The position numbers were made by a program, and so were the translations under genes. Of a stretch of 11,709 nucleotides of DNA, positions 1 through 7,499 are shown piece after piece. The stretch's first letter is position 1. The number at the start of each line of letters is the position of its first letter. Origin of the DNA: Pseudomonas fluorescens (lineage in GTDB: Bacteria; Pseudomonadota; Alphaproteobacteria; UBA2136; UBA6156); the NCBI GenBank assembly GCA_003241595.1, contig QFOU01000041.1:1-11709 (forward strand). Reading direction: 5' to 3'. The notes beneath the pieces are model-generated. The model ran no database searches and was not told the origin of the DNA. It saw nothing but the letters and a program-made list of their open reading frames with translations.

Positions 1-24
1 GCGGGGCCTTTCGGCCCCGTTTTT
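1..24 (+). terminator. Intrinsic terminator of the upstream gene
   Basis: A perfect 7-bp G+C-rich stem (bases 2-8 with 13-19) closes a four-base TTTC loop and is followed by five T (20-24). This is a textbook Rho-independent terminator. It most likely ends a + strand gene lying left of the window and isolates valS from it. The sequence to the left is not visible, so the stem could extend or act in both directions. Confidence 0.88.
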
Positions 25-26
25 AC

Positions 27-56
27 TTGCCGGGGAGGGGCTGTTTGCAGTAGGTT
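27..56 (+). promoter_or_regulatory. Candidate promoter of valS-argS
   Basis: A -35-like TTGCCG (27-32) and a -10-like TAGGTT (51-56) are separated by 18 bases, just after the upstream terminator. The same 18-base spacing recurs before the SPOR gene and serS. Transcription would be expected to begin near base 63, giving a leader of about 29 bases with a Shine-Dalgarno-like TTGAGGA at 81-87. The hexamers match the sigma-70 consensus only partly, so this rests mainly on position and on the shared geometry. Confidence 0.45.
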
Positions 57-91
57 GAATGCGTTTCACGCAATTGAGTATTGAGGATTTT

Positions 92-2785
92 ATGACCACT
101 GCTGCTGCCGCTATTGAGAAGGCCACCGAGGCCGGTTTAGCTACCCGTTATGATTCGGCTTCCATGGAGCCTGCCATCGCCGAGCGTTGGGAGCGCAATG
201 GCTGTTTTGATCCGAGCATGAATGGTGAGCCTTTTGCCATTATGATGCCGCCGCCGAATGTGACCGGTACCCTTCACCTTGGGCATGCCCTTGATAATAC
301 TTTGCCGGACATTTTGGTGCGTCGCGCCCGCATGCAGGGCAAGAACGCCTTGTACCAACCCGGTACCGACCACGCGAGCATTGCGGTTCACGTTGTGCTG
401 GAGCGCCAATGGGCGAAAGAGGGCAAGACCCGTTTTGACTTTGGCCGTGAGAAGTTCATGGAAAAGGCCTGGGAATGGAAAGACAAGAGTGCAGGCACCA
501 TTGGTGGGCAGTTGCGTCGCCTTGGCATCAGCTGCGACTGGAAGAACGAGCGCTTTACCATGGACCCTGCCTACAGCGTGGTGGTGAATGATGTTTTCAT
601 TGAGCTGCACAAGCGTGGTTTGATCTATCGTGGTCAGCGTTTGGTTAACTGGGATCCGAAGATGCAGACCGCAGTGAGCGACCTTGAGGTGAAGCACAAG
701 CAGGTAAACGGTAACTTGTGGCATGTGCGTTATCTGTTTGCGGGTGGCTTTAGCTACAATGGCGAAAATGGGATTGAGATTGCCACGACCCGTCCGGAAA
801 CGATTCTGGCCGATGGTGCGATTGCGATTCACCCCGAAGATGTGCGCGCCAAAGACTTGGTGGGTAAGACCGTTATCGTGCCGATGGTGAATCGCGAGAT
901 CCCTATTGTAGCCGACGACATGGTTGACCCCGAGTTTGGGAGTGGGATGGTGAAGATCACCGCTGCGCACGACTTTAACGACTTTGCGTTCTATCAGCGT
1001 CATAAGGACACTGTGAATATTCCGCTGATTAACTTGCTGACCAAGGATGGCAAGATGAACACGAATTGCCCGGATCAGTATCAGGGCTTGGACCGTTTTG
1101 TTGCCCGTAAGCAGATCGTGGCTGACCTGGAGACGATGGGGCAGTTGATCAAGGTTGAAGAGCATGTTCACAATGTTGGTCATGCCGAGCGTGATGACAC
1201 GGTTTTGGAGCCTTATTTGACGTGGCAGTGGTATTTGAAAGGTGAGCCACTGGCCAAGAAGTGCTTGGAAGCTGCTGAAAAGGGCGAATTAGCTTTTGTT
1301 AATGAGCGCGATGAGCGTGTTTATCGCCACTGGCTTGAAAATATTCAGGACTGGTGTATTTCCCGTCAATTGTGGTGGGGGCACCGGATTCCGGCATGGT
1401 TTAAAGATGTTGCCGGTACCAGCGAGCAAGAAATTTATGTTGGCCATGATGCACCAAAGGGTGAAGGCTGGGTTCAGGATGAAGATATTCTGGATACGTG
1501 GTTCAGCAGTGCCTTGTGGCCATTTGTGACCCAAGGTTGGCCGCAGGGTGGCGAGCGCGTTCAGGCTTTCTACCCAGGTGAAGTGGTAATGAGCGGGCGC
1601 GATATTCTGTTCTTCTGGCTGGTGCGCATGGTGATGATGGGCACTGAGCTGACGGATAAGGCTCCGTTTAAGAAAATCTATACGCATGGTTTGATTCTGG
1701 ATGAGCATGGCCAGAAGATGAGTAAGAGCAAGGGAAATGTTTTGGACCCGCTGGAGCTTATCAATGAATATGGTACCGACGCATTGCGTTTGACCATGGC
1801 CAGCATTGCCAGTGCCGAGGATATGCGTTTTAGCGTGGCCAAGGTTGAGCAGAACCGTAACTTCTGCACCAAGTTGTGGAATGCGGCGCGCTTCCTTTCG
1901 ATGCAGGGTGTTGCCTTTACCGATGAGGACAACAAGGCATTTGATGCCCGAAAGGTGAGCCATCCGGTCAACCGTTGGTTGATGGGCGAGTTGAAGGCGA
2001 TGTTCAGTCAGCTGGACGCCCACCTTGATGCGTATGAATTCAACCAAGCGGCACAATTGGTTTACCACTTTACGTGGGGCACCTGGTGCGATTGGTACCT
2101 TGAATTAACCAAGCCATTGTTAGCGGGCCAGATGGGTAACGACGTGATGTTGGAAACCCGTGCTGTTGTCGGTTGGGGTTTTGACAATCTGTTGCGTGCA
2201 TTGAGCCCGTTCATTCCGTTCATCACTGAGCAGCTTTGGGAAAATCACACCGCCCATGACAACGCCTTTTTGATGATGCAGCGTTGGCCGAAGTATGCCG
2301 AATGGCCTGTTGATGCCGCGGCGACGGTGCGTGTGAACAAGATGATCGATGTTGTTGGTGCAATTCGTCAGACCCGCACGTTGCAGAAGCTTTCTCCTAA
2401 GACCGAGCTGGCTGTTGAAGTGCGTGGGGCGAATGAGGCTGACCTTGCGACCTTGAAGAGTGACCTTGCCTTATTGAAGGCTGTTGCCGGTGTTGCGGAC
2501 ATTAGTGGCCGTATTGAAGCTGCCAAGGCGGGCGAAGCTGCGGCTGTGGTGGGTGGTGTGGAATACATCATGAACCTTGAAGGTTTGATTGACCTTGGTG
2601 CTGAGAAACTCCGTTTAGAGCGCGAAGTTGAAAAGCAACAGAAAGAAATGGACAAGATCAATACCATGCTAGGTAACCCCAACTTTGTTGAACGCGCGCC
2701 GGCGGAAGTGCTGGAACAGAACCGACGACGCCTTGAAGAGCTTCAGGAGAATCTGGGCAAGCTCCGTGCAATGCTGGCCGCGTAA
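92..2785 (+). CDS. valS: Valine--tRNA ligase (ValRS)
   Basis: Cytoplasmic class Ia synthetase that charges tRNA-Val with valine and edits mischarged threonine. Numbered from the start chosen here (897 aa), the PPPNVTG segment leads into HLGH at about 62-65. The CP1 editing domain carries TTRPET near 232-237. The WCISRQLWWGHRIPAW block and DTWFSSALWPF lie in the catalytic core, and KMSKS is at 542-546. An anticodon-binding helical domain follows, and the last 60 or so residues form the charged coiled-coil arm typical of ValRS. The ATG at 92 is preferred because TTGAGGA lies four bases upstream and the candidate promoter would start transcripts near base 63. An in-frame ATG at 59 would add 11 residues and has no good ribosome-binding site. 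Length is normal for the family. argS follows after 23 bases with no terminator, so the two are probably co-transcribed. Confidence 0.97.
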   Translation: MTTAAAAIEKATEAGLATRYDSASMEPAIAERWERNGCFDPSMNGEPFAIMMPPPNVTGTLHLGHALDNTLPDILVRRARMQGKNALYQPGTDHASIAVHVVLERQWAKEGKTRFDFGREKFMEKAWEWKDKSAGTIGGQLRRLGISCDWKNERFTMDPAYSVVVNDVFIELHKRGLIYRGQRLVNWDPKMQTAVSDLEVKHKQVNGNLWHVRYLFAGGFSYNGENGIEIATTRPETILADGAIAIHPEDVRAKDLVGKTVIVPMVNREIPIVADDMVDPEFGSGMVKITAAHDFNDFAFYQRHKDTVNIPLINLLTKDGKMNTNCPDQYQGLDRFVARKQIVADLETMGQLIKVEEHVHNVGHAERDDTVLEPYLTWQWYLKGEPLAKKCLEAAEKGELAFVNERDERVYRHWLENIQDWCISRQLWWGHRIPAWFKDVAGTSEQEIYVGHDAPKGEGWVQDEDILDTWFSSALWPFVTQGWPQGGERVQAFYPGEVVMSGRDILFFWLVRMVMMGTELTDKAPFKKIYTHGLILDEHGQKMSKSKGNVLDPLELINEYGTDALRLTMASIASAEDMRFSVAKVEQNRNFCTKLWNAARFLSMQGVAFTDEDNKAFDARKVSHPVNRWLMGELKAMFSQLDAHLDAYEFNQAAQLVYHFTWGTWCDWYLELTKPLLAGQMGNDVMLETRAVVGWGFDNLLRALSPFIPFITEQLWENHTAHDNAFLMMQRWPKYAEWPVDAAATVRVNKMIDVVGAIRQTRTLQKLSPKTELAVEVRGANEADLATLKSDLALLKAVAGVADISGRIEAAKAGEAAAVVGGVEYIMNLEGLIDLGAEKLRLEREVEKQQKEMDKINTMLGNPNFVERAPAEVLEQNRRRLEELQENLGKLRAMLAA

Positions 2786-2808
2786 GTTGAGATAGGGTTT
2801 TAGTTAGT

Positions 2809-4527
2809 ATGTTATTCGTTGATTTCCGGCAGCATGTTCTGGCCGTTGTAAAAAATGTATTGGCCGATAAGGGCTTGGTTGAGGCTGACTTTGCCGCAGT
2901 GAACCTTGAGGCACCGAAAGAGGAAGCTCACGGTGACCTTGCCACCAATGCTGCTATGGTGTTGGCCAAAAAGGTTGGTATGGCACCGCGTGCGTTGGCT
3001 GAAATGCTGGTGGATGGACTCAAAGCCCATGATGCAGTTGAGTCTGTGGAGATTGCTGGACCGGGATTCATCAACTTTAAGCTGAAAACCTCGGCTCTGG
3101 TTAAAGAGGGTATCGTTGCCGTTAAGGCGGGGGGTGATTACGGGACTTTGGTGTCGAGTGATCCGCGCAAGGCACTGGTGGAATATGTGAGTATCAACCC
3201 GACCGGGCCGATCCACATCGGGCATGGCCGTAATGCCGTGTTTGGCGATGCGATTGCGAACGTATTGGAAAAGGCGGGTTATCCGGTTTGGCGCGAGTAT
3301 CTTGTAAATGATGCCGGTGGCCAGATCCGTGTGCTGGTAAAGAGTTTACATGCGCGTTACCTGCAACTGTTTGGCCATGATGTGGCTGTGCCGGAGAATG
3401 GTTATCCTGGTGAATATCTCATCGAAATCGCTGAAAAGCTGAAAGAGCAGGATGGCGATAAGTGGGTGAACGTAGCCGATGAAGAGGCTTTGTTGCGTGA
3501 CCTACGTGAGTTTGCCGTGGATGCGTGCTTGAACCTTATCAAGACCGACATTGACTTGATGGGCATTCAATTTGACCGATACTTTAGCGAATTTGAAATG
3601 CACCAGACTGATCGTATGGCGGAAGTGGTGAAGATTCTGCGCGAGAAGGGGCTGATTTACGAAGGTACGCTGCCGCCACCGAAAGGCAAGGAAGTTGCCG
3701 ATTATAAGCCGGTGGAGTTAACCTTATTCAAGGCGACCGAATTCGGTTTGCCGGAAGATCAGGCGGTTTATAACCGTGCGGGGATTCCGACTTATTTTGG
3801 TCAGGACATTGCATATCACTACGACAAGTTGCAGCGTGGTTTTGAGTTGTTGGTGACCGTTATCGGTGCGGATCAATCTGGTGCCTTCAAGCCGTTGGCG
3901 AAGGCTATTGAGGCGCTGACTGGCCGTAAGGATGTTTACAACCCTGTTGCCTATGAAATGGTGAAGGTGCTGCGTGATGGTCAGCCGGTGAAGTTGAGCA
4001 AGCGTGCGGGTAACATCGTGCTTTTGAGTGAAGTTTTGGAAGAGGTGGGTAGTGATGCCTTCCGCTTTACCATGTTGACCGTAAAGCCAACCACACCGCT
4101 GACCTTTGATTTGGCGCATGCCGTGGCTAAAACCATGGATAACCCTGTTTTCTATTCTCAATATGCACATGCCCGTTTGTGTGCTGTTGAGCGTCAACGT
4201 GTAGAGTTGGGAATTACTCCGGTTGAGGTTGATTTCCTTGATGTGGATAAGGTTGAGCTGAGTGCGGATGCGCGTTCGGTATTGCGTGAAGTCATGCTTT
4301 ATCCGGCGTTAGTTGAGCAGACCGCGCGTGCGCTTGAACCGCACCGCTTGACCTTTTATGCCCAGACCCTTGCTGCCGCTATCCACCGTTGGTATGCGAG
4401 CGAGAAATGGCTGGATGCTGCCAATGTGAAGGCGACGCATTCCCGCTTGGCTGTGGCGTTTGCTGCGCGCACTGTTCTGGCGGATGTACTGAAGCTGTGT
4501 GGCGTTAATGCACCAGCGAGTATGTAA
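2809..4527 (+). CDS. argS: Arginine--tRNA ligase (ArgRS)
   Basis: Cytoplasmic class I synthetase that charges tRNA-Arg with arginine, an enzyme class that needs the tRNA for amino acid activation. The 572-aa protein has the ArgRS-specific N-terminal domain (about 1-95, with HGDLATNAAMVLA), the signature SINPTGPIHIGHGRN with HIGH at 136-139, and a KMSKS-type loop reading KLSKR at 395-399. A C-terminal DALR anticodon-binding domain spans about 455-572. The variant signature loop is normal for ArgRS, which often departs from KMSKS. The ATG at 2809 fits the family N-terminus, but only a weak TAGGG lies about 11 bases upstream. In many alphaproteobacteria argS is followed by a SPOR protein and nagZ, exactly as here. 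valS sits directly upstream. Confidence 0.97.
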   Translation: MLFVDFRQHVLAVVKNVLADKGLVEADFAAVNLEAPKEEAHGDLATNAAMVLAKKVGMAPRALAEMLVDGLKAHDAVESVEIAGPGFINFKLKTSALVKEGIVAVKAGGDYGTLVSSDPRKALVEYVSINPTGPIHIGHGRNAVFGDAIANVLEKAGYPVWREYLVNDAGGQIRVLVKSLHARYLQLFGHDVAVPENGYPGEYLIEIAEKLKEQDGDKWVNVADEEALLRDLREFAVDACLNLIKTDIDLMGIQFDRYFSEFEMHQTDRMAEVVKILREKGLIYEGTLPPPKGKEVADYKPVELTLFKATEFGLPEDQAVYNRAGIPTYFGQDIAYHYDKLQRGFELLVTVIGADQSGAFKPLAKAIEALTGRKDVYNPVAYEMVKVLRDGQPVKLSKRAGNIVLLSEVLEEVGSDAFRFTMLTVKPTTPLTFDLAHAVAKTMDNPVFYSQYAHARLCAVERQRVELGITPVEVDFLDVDKVELSADARSVLREVMLYPALVEQTARALEPHRLTFYAQTLAAAIHRWYASEKWLDAANVKATHSRLAVAFAARTVLADVLKLCGVNAPASM

Positions 4528-4564
4528 TTCTCGTTAATTGGCGCTTGGGCTTGCTTAAAGCCAT

Positions 4565-4594
4565 TTGAAGGCGGCTGCTTTTGGGGCATAAGAT
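4565..4594 (+). promoter_or_regulatory. Candidate promoter of the SPOR-nagZ-tat operon
   Basis: A -35-like TTGAAG (4565-4570) and a -10-like TAAGAT (4589-4594) are 18 bases apart. Six bases then separate the -10 from the ATG at 4601, which places the expected start of transcription at or next to the A of the start codon. No Shine-Dalgarno sequence precedes that ATG, which fits a leaderless mRNA. The candidate promoter before serS has the same 18-base and 6-base spacings. Each hexamer matches the sigma-70 consensus at four of six positions. Confidence 0.5.
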
Positions 4595-4599
4595 GCCCC
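4583..4599. repeat. Perfect inverted repeat over the -10 region
   Basis: GGGGCAT (4583-4589) and ATGCCCC (4593-4599) are exact reverse complements separated by AAG. The repeat covers the predicted -10 element and ends one base before the SPOR start codon. It is not followed by a T run, so it is unlikely to terminate argS transcripts. It could be a repressor operator. In transcripts reading through from argS it would instead be a hairpin abutting the start codon. The repeat itself is seen directly; its role is inference. Confidence 0.55.
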
Positions 4600-4600
4600 T

Positions 4601-5368
4601 ATGAGCAGTTTTATGGTTCGTTGGTTGAAGTTGTCCCTTGTTGTTGTCATGGGATGTGGTTTTTTGGCGATGATGATTTACGCCTTAGTTAACCGTGATG
4701 AAATTAGTTCCTCTCAGATTGAGCCACCGCTGATCACTCCGCCGAGTGAGCCGTTGAAGCGTCGTCCGGATCAGCCGGGTGGTATGCAGATTCCTAACCG
4801 CGATAAGCTGGTGTTCGATTTGTTGGATAGCAGCAATACGACTCTTGGTGGTACTGGTGTTGATGCCATGCGTGAAGTTGTTGCCGAGCCAGCTTCTTCT
4901 ACCGTTACGGTTGCTGAAGATGCGGCGCCTGTTACAATTACGACTCCTGCAACTTCTGTTGAGGAACCTAAGGTTGAGATTAAGCCTGTTGAAGTTGCTG
5001 CTCCTGTTTCTCCGAAAGTTGAAGTCAAGCTTGCTGAAACTCCTGCTCCTGTTGTGAAGACGCCGGAAAAGGTTGTTGAGAAGCCTGTCGAAAAACCGGT
5101 TGAGAAAACGGCTGCGAAGCCTACTACCGGAGGGAAGTGGGGGGTTCAGTTGGCTGCTGTAAATACGGTTGCTGATGGTAATGCTCTTGCTACCAAAGCT
5201 ATGAAAGATTTCTCCGTTCTGTCGGGTTTGAGTCCGAAGGTTAGTCAAGTACCGGGTGCGGGTAAGTACCGCGTGCAGTTGTTTGGATTTAAAGATCGTG
5301 ATGCTGCGGCTGCGGCTTGTGCCAAGCTTGCTGGCAAACAAGGTTGCTTCCCTGTAGGAGGTAAATAG
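4601..5368 (+). CDS. SPOR-domain inner-membrane protein
   Basis: This 255-aa protein has a short cytoplasmic N-terminus, one membrane segment at about 10-30, and a long low-complexity periplasmic linker. The linker is rich in Pro, Val, Glu and Lys, with VEKP-type repeats at about 158-170. A C-terminal SPOR domain runs from about 178 to 253 (beginning WGVQLAAV, then YRVQLFGF). SPOR domains bind glycan strands lacking stem peptides and target proteins to the division septum, as in FtsN and DamX. A role in septal peptidoglycan binding is therefore likely, but no enzymatic domain is visible. It may correspond to the SPOR protein usually found between argS and nagZ in alphaproteobacteria. No Shine-Dalgarno precedes the ATG; an alternative Met at codon 5 also lacks one. 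The gene ends one base before nagZ and is probably the first gene of that operon. Confidence 0.88.
   Translation: MSSFMVRWLKLSLVVVMGCGFLAMMIYALVNRDEISSSQIEPPLITPPSEPLKRRPDQPGGMQIPNRDKLVFDLLDSSNTTLGGTGVDAMREVVAEPASSTVTVAEDAAPVTITTPATSVEEPKVEIKPVEVAAPVSPKVEVKLAETPAPVVKTPEKVVEKPVEKPVEKTAAKPTTGGKWGVQLAAVNTVADGNALATKAMKDFSVLSGLSPKVSQVPGAGKYRVQLFGFKDRDAAAAACAKLAGKQGCFPVGGK
5355..5362 (+). promoter_or_regulatory. Strong Shine-Dalgarno of nagZ
   Basis: TAGGAGGT lies seven bases before the nagZ ATG, inside the last codons of the SPOR gene. It is close to the ideal anti-16S complement and the strongest ribosome-binding site in the window. It fixes the nagZ start and contrasts with the absence of such a site before the SPOR gene, serS and pcm. 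Confidence 0.8.
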
Positions 5369-5369
5369 A

Positions 5370-6440
5370 ATGGTTGCTGTTCGTCCTCTTTTATTAGGAA
5401 TTGAGGGGTACTCCCTCACTGCCGGAGAGCGTGCCTTTATCAAGGAGGCACCGCCTATGGGGTTCCTTTTGTTTGCACGTAATGTGCAGAGCGTTGAGCA
5501 GGTGCGTGATCTGACGGCTGAGTTAGTGGAGAATTCTCCCTTTAAAGCTCCTCTTGTTGCTGTGGATCAGGAAGGGGGACGTGTTCAACGCATCAAGTTT
5601 GGCGGTAAAATCCCTCCAATGAAGGTGTTTGGTGAGTGGTACGTGAAAGCACCTGAGCAAGCGCTAGAGGGTGTACGTTTGGCTGCATTTTTGCTGTCGG
5701 CTCAATTGCGTGATGTTGGAGCGACCTGGTTGCTCGGACCGTTACTTGATGTGGCGAATCCTGCCACCCATGCGATCATTGGTGACCGTAGCTTTTCGGA
5801 GAATCCTGAGACCGTTATTAAACTGGGAACGGCTTATGCTCAGGGGATTTACGAGGGTGGATGTCTGCGGTGTTTAAAGCATGCACCCGGACACGGAAAG
5901 GCTACAACCGATTCTCACTTTGAATTGCCTGCTGTGGACGCCAGTCTGGCGGAGTTACAGGCTGATTTGGCTCCGTTTAAAGCGATGGCCAAAAATGAAG
6001 ACTTTTTGATGACGGCACATATTCGATATGCCGCTTTAGATAAAGATGAGCCAGCTAGTTACTCGCGTTCTATTCTCGATATGATGCGAAAGGATTGGAG
6101 CTTTAACGGTTTGATTCTGGCGGATGATGTGGGCATGAAAGCTTTGCAGGGTGACTATGTTGGAAGGGTTGCTAAAAGCCTTGATGCGGGGTGTGATGTT
6201 GCTATCACTGCACTTTCGGTTTTAAGACACGGCATGGCGGGAACCGTATTTGATCAAGAAAACTTTGATGCGTTGGTGCGAGCTGATATTCCTTCGTTGA
6301 ATGCAAAAGCGCAGGCTTATTTGGAGAAATTGGTGCTTCCCGATGCTCCCTCTGCCGAAAGTGTGGCCAATGCCAAGCAGCGTCTAATCGAACTTTGGGC
6401 TGACGTGCCGACTGCGATGGGGTATTCTCTCGAGCTGTGA
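5370..6440 (+). CDS. nagZ: Beta-N-acetylhexosaminidase NagZ (GH3)
   Basis: Cytoplasmic glycoside hydrolase family 3 enzyme of peptidoglycan recycling. It removes GlcNAc from GlcNAc-1,6-anhydro-muropeptides, yielding the anhydroMurNAc-peptides that in many Gram-negatives also signal beta-lactamase induction. The 356-aa protein shows DQEGGRVQR near 66-74, GDRSFSENP, and the NagZ-specific flexible loop KHAPGHG (170-176) ending in D181-S182-H183, the catalytic Asp-His pair. ADDVGM (251-256) carries the likely nucleophile D252, where most relatives read SDDLSM. Length is slightly above the usual 330-345. No signal peptide is present, as expected. The gene starts one base after the SPOR stop and its stop overlaps the next gene by four bases (GTGA), so translation is probably coupled. 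Confidence 0.95.
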   Translation: MVAVRPLLLGIEGYSLTAGERAFIKEAPPMGFLLFARNVQSVEQVRDLTAELVENSPFKAPLVAVDQEGGRVQRIKFGGKIPPMKVFGEWYVKAPEQALEGVRLAAFLLSAQLRDVGATWLLGPLLDVANPATHAIIGDRSFSENPETVIKLGTAYAQGIYEGGCLRCLKHAPGHGKATTDSHFELPAVDASLAELQADLAPFKAMAKNEDFLMTAHIRYAALDKDEPASYSRSILDMMRKDWSFNGLILADDVGMKALQGDYVGRVAKSLDAGCDVAITALSVLRHGMAGTVFDQENFDALVRADIPSLNAKAQAYLEKLVLPDAPSAESVANAKQRLIELWADVPTAMGYSLEL

Positions 6441-7240
6441 AGCTTCTGATTTTATCCTTCTTGTTACCTGCCGGCATTGTTTTGCTGGGATTAGCTGTTT
6501 TTGGTTTTTTAATTTGGCGTAAACGTCATGTGGCCTTTGCGGGGTATGCTGGTTGGTTGTTAAGCTGGATTTTTAGCTTGTTCCTTGTTGGGTATGTCAT
6601 GGCTACGCCTTGGTTTGGGCTTATGCTTTCGAACATGCTGGCGTCTCAGGTTGAGGGGAAGGTTTTGGAAGATCCCAGCGATGTTGACGCGATTGTTGTG
6701 TTAACGGGGGGGATGGTTAATGCGGGGCCTGTTGGCTGGATTCCCCGTGGTGAAGGGATTCATCGGTTGGCGGTTGGATATGAACTTCAACGACTAATCA
6801 ATTTACGTTTGCCAGTGATTGTTTCTGGTGGACATACTAAAGGGGGGCAGAATCCCTCTGAGGCTAATGTGACTGCAAGTTTCTTTTCTCGCCAGCGCAC
6901 TGAGGTTACCCCAACTGAGTTGGAGGAGGTTAGCATGGATACTTATGAGAGTGCTATGCAAATGGCTCCTGTGCTGAGTAAGCGTGGTGTTCGCAATGTT
7001 TTATTGGTCACTAGCGATGTTCATATGTTGCGCGCTCTGGCTACGTATCGCGCCCGTGGGATTGATGCAATTCCTGCTCCTGCGTTGAGTTTGCCTATTG
7101 GTTTAGGTGTTCGTATGGTTTTGCCTTCAGCCTACGGAGTAACCCTTACAAGTAATGCAATGTATGAGATCTTTGGAATTATCGGGTATTTGATTAGCGG
7201 CAAGATCTCGCTAGATGATTTAAGATATGAAAGGGCTTAG
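6437..7240 (+). CDS. YdcF/ElyC-like DUF218 membrane protein
   Basis: The 267-aa product has two N-terminal membrane segments (about 3-26 and 36-56) and then a soluble DUF218 domain (YdcF/SanA/ElyC family). Matching blocks are DAIVVLTGG (84-92), VIVSGG (127-132), SEA (141-143), DTYESA (168-173) and LLVTSDVHMLRA (189-200). The layout is that of E. coli ElyC, which affects peptidoglycan and lipid-carrier metabolism; the biochemical reaction of the family is not settled. The start is GTG at 6437, overlapping the nagZ stop, and no nearby ATG competes. tatA begins two bases after the stop. In most alphaproteobacteria scpA and scpB occupy this place, so the gene may be a lineage-specific substitution. 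An envelope role is inferred from fold and neighbours. Confidence 0.85.
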   Translation: MKLLILSFLLPAGIVLLGLAVFGFLIWRKRHVAFAGYAGWLLSWIFSLFLVGYVMATPWFGLMLSNMLASQVEGKVLEDPSDVDAIVVLTGGMVNAGPVGWIPRGEGIHRLAVGYELQRLINLRLPVIVSGGHTKGGQNPSEANVTASFFSRQRTEVTPTELEEVSMDTYESAMQMAPVLSKRGVRNVLLVTSDVHMLRALATYRARGIDAIPAPALSLPIGLGVRMVLPSAYGVTLTSNAMYEIFGIIGYLISGKISLDDLRYERA

Positions 7241-7242
7241 TT

Positions 7243-7455
7243 ATGCTTGAGAAGATTTTAGTTCTATTGGTTGTAGCTATTGTGGCCCTGATGTTCTTTG
7301 GGAACCGTTTACCACAGGTATTAGGTGACCTTGGCAAGGGAGTTCGTGCTTTTAAGGATGGTATGAATGAGGGAAATTCTGGCGATGGTCAGCCGAAGAA
7401 GCGTGTTAAATCGAAGGCTGGAAAATCTGGCTCTTCGTCTAAATTGAAAAAGTAA
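7243..7455 (+). CDS. tatA: Sec-independent translocase subunit TatA
   Basis: TatA oligomerises with the TatBC receptor to form the passage for folded twin-arginine substrates across the inner membrane. The 70-aa protein has one membrane segment (about 5-18), the family hinge F19-G20 followed by RLP, and an amphipathic helix of the TatA type (LGDLGKGVRAFKDGM, 27-41). A highly basic, Lys- and Ser-rich tail follows. The N-terminal part before the membrane segment is very short, with Glu at position 3 as the only acidic residue there. AAAGGG lies about nine bases before the ATG. The gene is two bases from the DUF218 stop and 15 bases from tatB. Confidence 0.93.
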   Translation: MLEKILVLLVVAIVALMFFGNRLPQVLGDLGKGVRAFKDGMNEGNSGDGQPKKRVKSKAGKSGSSSKLKK

Positions 7456-7460
7456 CGTGA

Positions 7461-7499
7461 AGCTCGGCTGATGTTCGGAGAGATTGGTCTTGCCGAGCT
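7461..7499 (+). promoter_or_regulatory. Inverted repeat enclosing the tatB start codon
   Basis: AGCTCGGC (7461-7468) and GCCGAGCT (7492-7499) are exact 8-bp reverse complements. In the mRNA they could form a stem with a 23-base loop that holds the tatB ATG (7471). The left arm occupies the place where a ribosome-binding site would be, and no clear Shine-Dalgarno is present. Such a structure might lower TatB synthesis relative to TatA, which is needed in excess. The right arm is also coding sequence, so the pairing could be chance. Confidence 0.4.

Noticed and set aside
137..1183. Long minus-strand open frame (348 codons) opposite valS
   Set aside because: It lies wholly inside a certain valS gene, its product is rich in His, Asn, Thr and Leu with no recognisable domain, and no promoter or ribosome-binding site was seen. 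It is a codon-bias shadow.
4548..4562. Hairpin after argS considered as its terminator
   Set aside because: The stem is only 5 bp (GGCTT/AAGCC) and is followed by ATTTG, not a T run.
4356..4589. Minus-strand open frame over the end of argS and the gap
   Set aside because: Mostly opposite argS coding sequence, with no recognisable motif or start signal.
5067..5112. Possible tandem repeat in the SPOR linker
   Set aside because: The VEKP units are only similar at protein level, with varied codons, and are ordinary for periplasmic linkers.
4685..5443. Minus-strand open frame opposite the SPOR gene (252 codons)
   Set aside because: The product is an Arg-, Asn- and Ser-rich low-complexity sequence that mirrors the repetitive Pro/Val/Glu linker on the other strand.
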